A stretch of 64,000 nt of DNA, taken from Trichostrongylus colubriformis (taxonomy: Eukaryota > Nematoda > Chromadorea > Rhabditida > Trichostrongylidae). The stretch spans positions 59,236,646 through 59,300,645 of the forward strand of contig OZ022256.1 of assembly GCA_963978905.1 (NCBI GenBank), in the 5' to 3' direction. The notes beneath the pieces are model-generated. The model was not told the origin of the DNA, made no database searches, and was given only the letters and a program-made list of their open reading frames with translations. The stretch's first letter is position 1. Each line of letters begins with the position of its first letter. This document shows positions 28,470-40,400 of the stretch, in pieces. The position numbers and the translations under genes are program-made.

Positions 28470-31400
28470 CTACGGCAGCCGCAGTAAAAACTCCGATTTC
28501 TGGAAGCGCTTCGATGACGAGCTGTACGAAAGATCCATCGTGAAGAAATTTTCTGATATTTCTGCCAAATATATGTATTTGAATTGTAGATTTTGTAGAG
28601 AATTTATGACACGATCTTATCTGTACCACTTTTCTGAAGGCGACAATGATATCAGTACCAGTCGTTTATAGGTGACACCCGTCCAAGAACAATAGCAAGC
28701 TCCGTTTCTTCACAATACTAATTTTCATGCGTGCACGAAACATCAGACTGCTGTAATCGACGGCCACGCGACATTTCAGCTTATCGCGTCGAAGTCGTAG
28801 CTCACATGGATCGAGTTTTTGTCGTCGTTTGTCAAGATCGAATTCCAATTTCATCACTGTTCGTGGCTCATCCACTGTGGGTTTATGAGAAACGCATCTG
28901 AAATGAAGAGCTCCTCAACAAAATTCAACAGAAGAATTTTATCGATAACTATTTGCCGTTGTCGATTCAATTTGAACAGGAAGTCGTTAAAAGCTTTAAA
29001 GAGGGGGGGGGGGGGTCATGGAAGGATAGCGTATCTGGAGACGTATTCTCTGTAAACGAATATTCGACCCAAGAAGAAATAATGCGTAGCGAAACTCGCG
29101 TTAAAAAACGGGCCCTTGAGGAGCTCTTGCGGTTTTAGTGCGCTTCACCTCGAGCTGCACGCTCCGTGGCCGAGTTGCCTGTAGGTAACGGGCAGGAAAG
29201 GCTAACGCCTGTCAACCGGTGTCGCGTAGGGCAAATTTATTTTCATTCATGACAAGGACACAGATGACAAAAACGAAGTGAAACAACAAGCAAGAACAAA
29301 CAAGTCGAGTAATGCAAGGGAGAATAATCCAAAGACTACGAAAATATTGCGTTTATAATAAAAATTCATTGAGTTCATACATTAATTCATTGAGTGGACG
29401 TCTAGGCAAGGTGTTGCGTGTGCAACCGCGACAAATAGCGAAGTGAAAGCGTGTACCGTGGGCCAGAACTACCCTCTACCAGTGTTTTTGAGTTCGTGAA
29501 GGAGATACCATACATATAAGGATGGAACACAGTATTACCGAAACGTATACGAGTGATCTGTGCCATTGTTTGGAGTTCGTGATTTAGGCGATTAGGAGAT
29601 CAATTGGAAAGAAAACATACGTATCGATTATTCAAATGACCGCCTATCGCCCAATCGATACCTATTTTTTCCTTTCCACCTGATCGCCTATTTCGAAATT
29701 TGAACAACATTAAGGGCAGTAGATGTCTGTGTGATTTTTGCATCTCCTCAGTGCTCACGGTGGTACATCCACGATAAAAACGCCCACTTGGGGTCCTCAC
29801 TAGTCAGCTGAGCCAAAAGCTGGAGGTCCATCAACACCGAGCAATGTGCATTCATATTATTAACGCGGGATTAAGCTGAGACATTTCGCGCATGGAATGA
29901 ATTAGTGGAAATGTCTGATAGTAATGATAGCGAATGAAGACATTGTCTGTGTATCCAGGGCCTTTTATATAGCTATCGATCTACGGGCACACCTTCCTTT
30001 TTTATATTTTGATCCTGTTGTGGGTGTCAGCACCTAAATAGCCTGGTAGTGATTGTTAGCTTTCCTATCAGGGTAAGTGGGAAAATTGGATCCAGTTCAG
30101 ATCGCTGGGAATGGTAAAACCTCCTGAAGTTCGAAAGGTTCCCAGCTATCCTCTAGGTTCCGAAAGCATTGTTTATAGTTCGCTGTTGAATCAGGCGTAT
30201 CATTCGCCTAATCTATTAGGTTGGTGAAAAAGTCCTGGGACACTGAGAACTTTTCTTTCAAATTTTAAAAGCTTTATTTCTTCGTCATTTCAAATCACAA
30301 AATAATCACCTTCTGGCTCGATAACACTTTGCCATTTTTTGGGCAGATCACGAATACCTTTTCTCCAGAAGGAAGCTGGCTGTGAGTCGAAGAAGCGCGT
30401 CACCTCCGATTCAAGTTGAGCTTGATCATTAAATTCCTTATCTCTGAGATTTTGTTTGAGGGCCCTAAATAGGTGATAATCGGAAGGGGCAAGGTCGGGC
30501 GAATACGGAGGGTGAGGCAGTACTTCCCATCCAAGCTGTTCCAACTTCTCCCGAGACATTCTTGCAACATGAAGGCGTGCGTTGTCATGAAGAAAGTAAA
30601 CTTTGTTCCGTCCTGGCCGCTTTTGTTGCATTGCCTCGCTCAACTTCTGCAGCTGATTAGACTAGATGCTTGCGGTTACTGTGGTACCACTTTCGAGGAA
30701 TTCGTGGTAGAGCATTCCTTGTGAGTCCCACCAACAGCACAGCATCACCCTTTTTTGATGGGTGTCTGTCTTCGATTAAGTCGGAGCCGTTTCTCCTTGG
30801 GGAAGCCACTGAGCTTTCCTGCTATGATTCGCGTAGAAGACCCAGGGTTCATCCCCTGTAACGACCCTTCCCAGAAAGTCCTTGATCCGGAATTTTGCCG
30901 AGGTCTATATAAGCAGTATCGATCCAATCGAGGAGCATTAGTGCTCTTCAACTGGATCGATACTGCTTATTTAGACCTCGGCAAAATTGATCGTTAGTTC
31001 AGTGTTATCTACGATCGTGTGGCTATTGATCTATAACTTCGATCGGCCCACGGATCCTTTTTTCGAATTTTAACTTTTTTTTGAAATTGGTGTCCCAGGA
31101 CTTTTTCACCAACCTAATATAAATGTCTTATTCTTTCCACCTGATTGACTAACATAGGCTAATGGCTCAATCGTCTGATTGCCCAATCGCCATGTCGCTT
31201 CATCACCTTATCGATACGTATCTTATTCATTCCGCCTGATCTCCTGAACGCCTGAAGCTCGGAAGCGATCGCGAATCTCGAAAACCACCTAAGTTCAAGG
31301 ACTCTCATTATCTTCACTATACTCCACATTTGCTTTTATAATCTAAGATCTATTGACGGTGATTACTTGAATCTTGGATGTACTATCTGCGATGCTGAAT

Positions 31401-34400
31401 GTATTGAACTCGATATAAGCTTAGAAAAGCTTTAAAAAGGACAATTTAGGTGCAGATAGTAGTGGATTATTCGGTGCCGGTGAGGCGGCCCTAAGAGTCC
31501 TGTCTATCCTGCTATTGATATGGGAGATGCCTGAATGCACTTTATTTCGATCTTTTAAGCACCACTGTATGTCTGCCCCGGTTTACGTAGTGTTATGACT
31601 TTCCAAGGTAAATTAATTCCATTGCGACGAACTCAAGAGATTGCACATGCAGCTTGGGAAAATGCTGGCGTCAATGAGTATTAGTATACTGATTTTTGCC
31701 AGCTGCAATCTGATACGGAACGAAACCGTTTGTTGACATTGGGGATGCCCTCTCGTGAATGTCAGTCCAGACTACCCTATGGGTGTCTCTGTGCCCCTTT
31801 GAGATGTTCTGCACATCAGTGCTGGCACATCAGTGTTGTGAAAAAGCTTTCAATTTCATGGAACAAAAGTTCGCGAGACGTTGTGCAAGCTTTGAAAATG
31901 AAGTTAACGTATGCATAAGGCTATGCCATAAAAGGACCGAGAAGTAGCGATTCGTGAAAACATCACAGCATGAAAGTCGCCGAAAAAACGCACTTGCAGA
32001 TTGCACCATTTTTGCACCTCTTTTACGGCGCTACATCCGTTCAAAGTCACGCAAACCACGCCATTTGGGCTATTTATTAGAAAGCTGAGCTGAAAGGGCG
32101 TGGTCAGGGTGGGTTCAGGTGGCCATGGCACATCATGGGGACGTAAAAAAAGCGCAACCTGGATAGCTACCTGGAATCTACTGTCTAGAAGGCAACAACT
32201 AATCTGATCGTTGTGAGGTATGCCTCTTAACAGAAGAGTGCTATCCCAATCTTGAAAATTTCTTTTCAGTGAGGAAACTCTGCATAGGAATTCCAGAGAT
32301 GATTATAGTTAGGTTCACCCATAGTTCACAATAATTGAAAGCTACTACTGCATGGTATTTGGTGCAGTAAACAACAAACAAATAAATATTTGAAGCAAAT
32401 GAAACGAGTATACCTTTGGATATCACCCTGGTAAGCATTAACGGCACTTGGATGGGCACTGGCTTTACGCAGAGAGATCGTCTCCACACTCGAGTTCTGA
32501 ATGTGAAAATGGACTAGATGTCTCGATTGCATTGAGAAAATGTCACTTGTTGCATTGCAGGCCATCAACATGGATTTAATGCCATTTCCAAGCTGCTCAT
32601 GGTATCTATTATCAGATGGGAAAAAAGGTTTTGGTCTTGCATGGGACTCGAACCCTTTACCCCATACTTTAGACCAGCTTTTGCCCATAACTCAGCATCC
32701 CTGTTACGATTTTCGCATTCAGGGGCTACGACTATAAACAGCAATTAACAGAAGCGAAAAAGCTCCCTTAAGTCTTAAGACACTGCAAAGAGCCTTGTTG
32801 CGCATAAAAACAAACAAAAACTGCTCTGATCCGCTCCAATTTCTTCATACTTTGCCACGTTCCCATTGTTTCATTATTGCTTACCACGCATCTGCTTCAT
32901 GTTGGTTGTGGAAGAATAAATATAAATATGAAGTGCTGGAATGTTTGTTATTTCGCTGATGCATTTCCAAAAAATTTGATTATTCTGTACCTTCAATAAA
33001 CAATTGCCCAAATATAGGGATGTGAAGATTGAAGTCCGCCCAAGAACACTGAGGGCTGCCTACTCCTTATGGCTATGAGGCCGATACATTTACAAACTTT
33101 CTACCTTACTTTGTATTTCCTCGCTATTTATTACCCCCTCTCCTTTTTTCCTCCTTCTATTACTGTTTTCTTTTCCATTTTCTGCAGCAAATACCTCAAA
33201 ATCAATCCAGAACGGATTCACCAGCATTCTAATCAATCCCTTTTGTTTACATTCTCGCACTTGTCAACATCTTTGAATGTTTCAATTTAATTTTCTATCC
33301 ACGCGCCCTATCAGAGTAGCCTGTTTAGTGGCTAGGTCAGCTTCTGCGACCTCTCCAATTCTATATTTTTTATTTTATTTGTTCGACCTGCGATTCTATT
33401 CCTTGCAGTCACCATTTCTCAACCTTTTATCAGGCACGCAGCCCTTTATATCACTGCGAAAGGCAATCTGTCAAATCAGTGCTCATTAACAAGCCGACAT
33501 GGTTATCAGGCGATTGCCTGAAAATATCGGGTGATTGCCCGATATAGCCGAACTACGCCTAAATTCCGTTATGAGGCATCGTACTGATACTATAGGCTGA
33601 AGGGGAAATTTCTGCGATATCTTTATATTTTCCTTTTCTATATTTACTTTAGACAAAATTAGATCTTGATTCTTGAGAACGTTATTATTCAAATATTCAC
33701 ACGCATATTAAAGGTGCACCAAAAACCCGAGTATGTAAAGGTGCATCAAACACCGAAAAATAGGTTCAAAATTTTCACTCAAAGCTGGATGTTCCAGTCA
33801 AATGTTGGGGCTGAAAATTTGGAAAAAGTAAGTTTTCAGATGACTGGGAAAAATGTGAATAAATTTGGAAAAAAATATTAAAAATAATTCTGGAACCCGT
33901 ATAACTAGAGTAACTGCTTCGGCACCCCGTTCGCCTTGGAGCGCAGACGGTAACCGTGAATAAACAGTAACGGAAGCCCATTTCGACCTCGAATCGTCAT
34001 TTTTATTACAGACGTACTGGATGTTGAAACGACCCAAATGAACTGTCCAATATTACTGGATGTCCTCTTTCTGTACCTTCCTTTTCTCCACAGGATCTTC
34101 TAGAGCCTCCCAGAATATTTCGATAGAAAATGTCCTAACGAATATCCACAACTTAAACTGACCAGTATTATATTTTATCAATAGTTGTCTAACACTGACA
34201 AAACTGATAGCGCATGAACGCTTGTGTAATACGGATACGCTTTTTGCAATTCCACCAGACATAACAGCGCTTGAACCAACAAATGCGACAGTTGACAACG
34301 ATTTTTACGTGACCATGCTACCTTCGTCATCTGTCGTCATTCCCACAGACACTGTTGACAGTCGCCCGTAAAACCCGGGTTGGCAATCGGAGAATGAAAG

Positions 34401-37400
34401 CAACTTTTATTGTAAAATTTGATATGCAGGGTGGTCCACATCAAATTTTTTTGCTTTTTGCGCTGTTATTCGTTTTTCTCGTATTTTCTGTGTCCTACTA
34501 AGTTGCGGAGTCTCAATTTTTATAGGTCACAATAGTATCATATAACCGATCGTTCAGCAGTAGTTGCTATGCACAAGCGCGGCTTCTCAGTTAGGGAGAT
34601 TACAAAGGCACTCAAACTTAACTTTATATTTAGCTGTTCTCAAGGTTTTTTTCGGATTTTTGTTGGAGCAGAGGTAGCCTTCTAGTTGTTTTTTATTTAT
34701 TTTGAAGCTTTCTCTGGAAAAAGCATGGGTCGAAATCTCGCCGGAAATGACTGCCTGTATCCTGAAGAATTTCAGGAAGAGATTGGATGCTTGTATTAGG
34801 TTGATTCATAATAAATCGGACAAATTGACCAATTTTAATCATTGTCGTACAACTTTTTTACGACAAAAGGGATTCACTTAAAATATACTCCATCTTTATC
34901 GATGACCTTCTGCCACGGTATAGGCAGATCATGGATGCCCTTGCTCCAGAAGGCCGGAAGCTGGAGCTCGAAGAAGTTGCCGAGTGCCGCCTTGACCTCG
35001 TCGCGAGTTTTGAAGTCTTGGCCGTCCAGGTGGCGTTGGCTGTTGGAGAAAAGGTGGAAATCTGAAGGGGCCAGGTCTGGGGAGTACGGTGGGTATAGAA
35101 GTACGGTCCAACTGTACGACAGCAGCTCGGCCTTGGTCGATCTTGCGAAGTGCGGTCTGTGGAAGTAGACACGTTGTCGTGCTGGAAGTAGACATGTGAC
35201 CGCCGCCGTAGCGAACTTTGGACATTGGCCTTCAATTCTCGTAATTGACGAACGTAGACGTCGGCGGATACTGTGGTACCTTCATCGAGCAGTTCCCAGT
35301 ACTCTACGCCGTGTACGCTCCACCAACCGCGGTTTTCGTCTTCGATGGAATAGTCGCCTGACGTAAACTTCGAATGCTACAACTACAGTGTACTTCTGCC
35401 GGGGGCATGCTCCTTGTGAACTTCTATCAGACGTCTGTCGATATCCGCGGGTTCCTGGCCAGATAGCGATATAAATAGTATGACGTTGCGGATGTGGTCT
35501 CTGGACCGCTTGAACGTGCGGCATTGTGGCGGAATGAATTTACTTTGGAGTGATTATTTTGCGGTACTTTGAAGAGCTTTTCATACTCATTCCAACGATG
35601 CCTCGCGCGTCCATTTTCGTTAATTCGTTACTGAGTTATGATCTCTAGAAATCATCACTACCAATTGTCCGATTTATTATGAATCAACCTAATATTTAAG
35701 TGGCGGACATTTTGAATGAGATATGTAATATCTCATGTATAAGTTTTTGACGGTTTGAATAAATAAAAAATTTCCGTATTTGGCTCGATTGGTGCAAACT
35801 TGTGGGTAGTTTTTTCCACACTTTCCACACACCTCATGTGGACCACCCTGTGCATATCTGATCTACAATTGATTGATGTGCATTGATACTGATGATTGAT
35901 ACTGATATACATTGGATATCCATACATACATACACATTTGCAGATAGCGTAGATAACGCTTCAGCGAGAGAAATATTAGGTAGTCTAAAAAGTCTTTTCG
36001 TATTTTTAAAAACCGCTTTTTCCCTCAAAACTGCTTTCCACAAAATTTCTTCTGTACATATATATGTAGTACAAGTCCACACGCATCTATAGGTATTGTT
36101 GTCTTCCATCTTCCGGATAACCCTTTTCGGCAAAATAAAAATATCAGAAGTCATCTCATTTTCAATTCCAATTTTTTTTCTTTGAATGGCGTTAGACAGG
36201 GAAAGGAAGAGGTGATAATCCGATGGAGCAAGATCAGGGCTATAAGGCAGCAATTTTTATCCAAGCTCGAGAATTTTTTAAAAGAAAAAAATCTAAAAAA
36301 TTTTTACCACTTGTGAAAAAATGACTCGCTAAAAAATTCTCGAGCTTGGATAAAAATTGCTGCCCCATCCACCTTATAGCCCTGATCTTGCTCCATCGGA
36401 TTAACCTTTTCCTTTCTCTGTCTAACGCCATTCAAAGAACAATTTTTTTAAAATTTTTGTATTGAAAATGAGGTTGACCGTTGATATGTTTATTTTGCCG
36501 AAAAGGGTTATCCGGGAGATGGAAGACAATAATACCTATGGATGCGTGTGGACTTGTACTACATGTGTATGTGCAAAAGAGATTGCTGGAAAGCAGTTTG
36601 GAGGTAGAAAGCGGTATTTAAAAATACGAAAAGACTTTTTAGACTACCCAATATATACACATTTGTATATATTTCTCTAAACACCTGTCATGCTCGATAA
36701 CCGTACCTGTTTCACACCGGGAACCATTTCTTCACAATCCGATCTCCAACTGAACACTTCGGTTCGTGCATAACAACGTTCAGCAATCACGAGTTCATCA
36801 TCTGTATAAAATTATTGTTTCAATAGTTAAACTCGCAAAAAATTAAAGATCGGGTAATTTCCTGAGATGCATGGATCTTTTTATGTCTTTTTCCTTCTAC
36901 GGAGTTCATCGTTTGAATTATAGGCATAGAAAGAATCAGTGAAATCGAGATTTTAAATTCGTCTTGAATTGCGCAGTATATTCGTGCTCCGCTAGAAATT
37001 ATACCGTCAAAGTGGCTCCCACTCCCAGCGGAAAGAATTCATGGGAAAGCTGCGTTTCAACATGACCAGGAATGTGTACCGTTAAGACAGGAGGTGTGAT
37101 TCGGTTGAGTGGGCGTGATTCGGTTGTGTTCAAGCAGGCACAACACCGTGAGGGTGCACCGTGCAGGCGCAACAAAGATGCAGTCTGAGCAGTTATTCAA
37201 GGCAGTAATCCGGAGATCTACCTGCCCCAAGAAAGTAAATCATCAAACTGATTATCGCGTGGTGTACCTTCGAAATGGAGACCAAGTAGTAAGGCACGGA
37301 GAAATACAAACTGCATGAGATGGAAAATTTGTAGATGTACCTAGGCTCGTAACCATAATTTATGGCCTGACGATACACCTAATGCGAGACGTCAAGTACG

Positions 37401-40400
37401 GGAATCGCCTTAAGACCGAAGTACATACGGCGCCTTTATTGCACGCACGCATCGCCTCGAACGTCGCGTTGCAAAAACCTGCCCTAACGCCACACAGCTT
37501 TTGTCTAGGCTTTTCTTACTCAGTAGGACCGAATCGATAAATGCTCTGGCATTTATAAGCTTCAGAAGTTCTTTTTACAAGGTATATTGCATGTAATAGG
37601 TCAATGGCGGCGGTCCAATAGATAGGATGGGTTCTTCCGAGTTTCAAGATATTGTCCGATAACTCACAGCGATTCTCAACGATCCGATGACTGAGCAGTT
37701 GCGCGATAGCCCATGATGACTGCAGGTGTTTGAAAATCGAATCGCTTAAATCGAAAAGGTTGATAAAGTGGCTAAACACGGATAATCAATCATCACAGAT
37801 TGTAAATGTCATCTGACCGGACAGTACGAGGCAGGACAACATTAGCTGGTGAACGTGACGCAACGTCACATTTTACACAGCCCTTCGTGACATATCAAAG
37901 AAATATCAGCGAACTTTAAAAAACTTGCACGTGGGATCGCAAAGGCAGGGAACATCATCACCCGGCTGTAAAAACAAATAAAACCAAGACAAGAAATGTG
38001 CTTTTAATACAGTGCTCTGCAAAATGATACAGCCACCTATAAATTACCCAAGAACTCTGTTTGCAGTGTGATTCAAAAAAGTCTCTAAGTAAAAGATGTA
38101 GCCAGTGTCGACGCGCACTCGCGCATCAACATCAAATTGTAGCCGAAAAAAACAAAAATTTTCTCTTCATTTGTTTAGAAAATGTCGCTTTTCCCATTCT
38201 GCAAAATGATACAGCCACTGAACAGATTGACGCATTCGTCAACCGAGAAACAACGAAGAAGAGATAAATGCTGATTTTGCGATCATATGGTCCTCTGTTG
38301 CTTCGAACAGCCACAAATTTTGATGATATAGGTCCATATAAAGATTTTCAGAATGTTTTTAGACCTTATGCTGCCACGCTTCGATGACAGCGTCTTTTAA
38401 CTCCCTATATCCTTCCAATCGGTCTGAATTCTTTTCCCCATGAATGCTCACATAATCTTCCATCAGGTAAAGATCGGAGCCGTTTGTCATCCGGGTCAGA
38501 AGGTCCATTCGGTGACGGGCTCACCATGATCGAGTGTTCCAGTTGACATGGGATGGTCCATTAACTTACATGTAAACAAGATTTTGGTGAAGATTTCGAA
38601 ACGCATGACAAGAGCAGGGTACGGCGCAAAAAGGCTCGGTAATCGGATGGTTCATCCTTTCAAGAACGAAACAAAAATTTGAATGACTATTTGATCTCAC
38701 AGCATGGGAAATTGTCCGAAGATTCCCTCAAGTTTGTACACCTTTCCTTTTTTTTCTCCAGATTGCTCTGTTTGATGAAAAAAGCGTTCAGCTATGACGT
38801 CTCCGACGGCTACCGGCAATATCGAAAGAGGGACAAACTTATGTTTTCAACAAGAACTTCAAAGAAGGAGGTGTCATGGTGTGGGGACCAGAAATCTTCG
38901 GGATTTTTGTTTCGTTCTTTCGTTCTTGAAAGGATGAACCATCCGATTACCGACTTTTTGCGTCCTACCCTTCTCTTGTCATGCGTCTCGAAATCTTCAC
39001 CAAAATTTTGTTTACATGTAAGTTAAGGCACCATCCCATGTCAACTGGAACACTCGATCATGGTGAGCCCGTCACCGAATGAACCTTCTGACCCGGATAA
39101 CGAACGGCTCCGATCATTACCTGAATGAAGATTATGTGGGAATTCATGGGGAAAAGAATTCAGACCGATTGGAAGGATTCAGGGAATTAAAAGACGCTGT
39201 CATCGAAGCGTGGCAGCATGTGGTCTAAAAACATTCTGAAAATCTTTATGTGGACCTATATAATCAAAATTCGAAGCAATAGAGGACCATATGATCGCAA
39301 AATCAGCATTTATCTCTTCTTCGTTGTTTCTCGGTTGACGAATGCGTCAATCTGTTCAGTGGCTATATCATTTTGCAGAATGGGAAAAGCGACATTTTCT
39401 AAACAAATGAAGAGAAAATTTTTGTTTTTTTCGGCTACAATTTGATGTTGATGGGCGAATGCACGTCCACACTGGCTACATCTTTTGATTAGAGACTTTT
39501 TTTGGATCACACTGCAAACAGAGTTTTTGGGCAATTTATAGGTGGCTGTATCATTTTGCAGAGCACTGTAGTTTCGCTAGCTCGGGAACCTATGACTTGG
39601 TGACTTGTATTCATCGAATAGAATCCGACGAGCCTTGCAATATAGTGAACAAGTTCGAGGCGGGATCAAGTATGGATTTACGAATTTTCGCAAGAGGGGT
39701 AGTATTTTAGGTTGGAAAGTGGGGAAGAGTCGTATTTTTGAATATTCTTCGATGCTCAATAAATAAATAAATAAATGTTCTGACTAAGGGAGCTTTAACA
39801 AGGGCACCTTGTTTGTAGGGCTTGGTAGGAGGACTGTTGTTGACGTTGGTGTCATTGACTGTTGTTTATTAGAAATGTCACTAACCACTAACCACCTCGA
39901 AAAGCATCACTCCCATTGTAATAATTTTAACGTGCTATGTATCCACTTGTTCCATATCGCCATTATGGTCATATTTTGTTGTGTTCTCCAAATTTTCCCA
40001 GTTGTACTTTTGGGATGCAGGAATAACGTTCCCTTACTTGATGTTCCCATTCGTAAGACATGGGTTGATAAGGTGTTGAGCTAGTCGTTAGAGAACAAAT
40101 TTCTTAACACTTGGCTTCATGAACTGTTACGTATCATTTCGACATCGTATTAAGGGCAAAATTCAAAAAGGTGTGATGGTGGTGGTGAAAGAAAAGGTAA
40201 GACCGTCACTGAGATGGTAACCATATGTCGATCAGCTTGCCGTATATAGAAATGCCTGAAGCTAAACAAAGTCATAGGATTCGTCCGACCAGAAAAGGGT
40301 TTTCACTTTCCACGGAACCTTGAAATGACACCCTTGCAGATCAATGGATGTGTGCAGATATGACAGCGAATTGCGTGGCCGCCCGCGAGCGGCGCGGCGG

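Larger units (their letters stand above)
30165..31285. repeat. 'CGATTAGGCGAT' repeat split by mariner 1
   Basis: The left piece (30165-30215, GAATCAGGCGTATCATTCGCC) and right piece (31120-31285, GCCCAATCGCCATG...TTATCGATACGTATCTTATTC) match one continuous repeat elsewhere. Mariner 1 and its TA duplication lie between them. Confidence 0.55.

Noticed and set aside
28420..28671. 83-codon + strand frame
   Set aside because: It overlaps the last two exons of gene 4 on the other strand, which have splice sites and phase support.
31730..31947. + strand frames with Cys-rich text
   Set aside because: No start context, no splice partner and no similarity recognised.
34858..35235. 125-codon and 98-codon minus-strand frames as a gene
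   Set aside because: They are out-of-frame readings of the frameshifted mariner 2 transposase.
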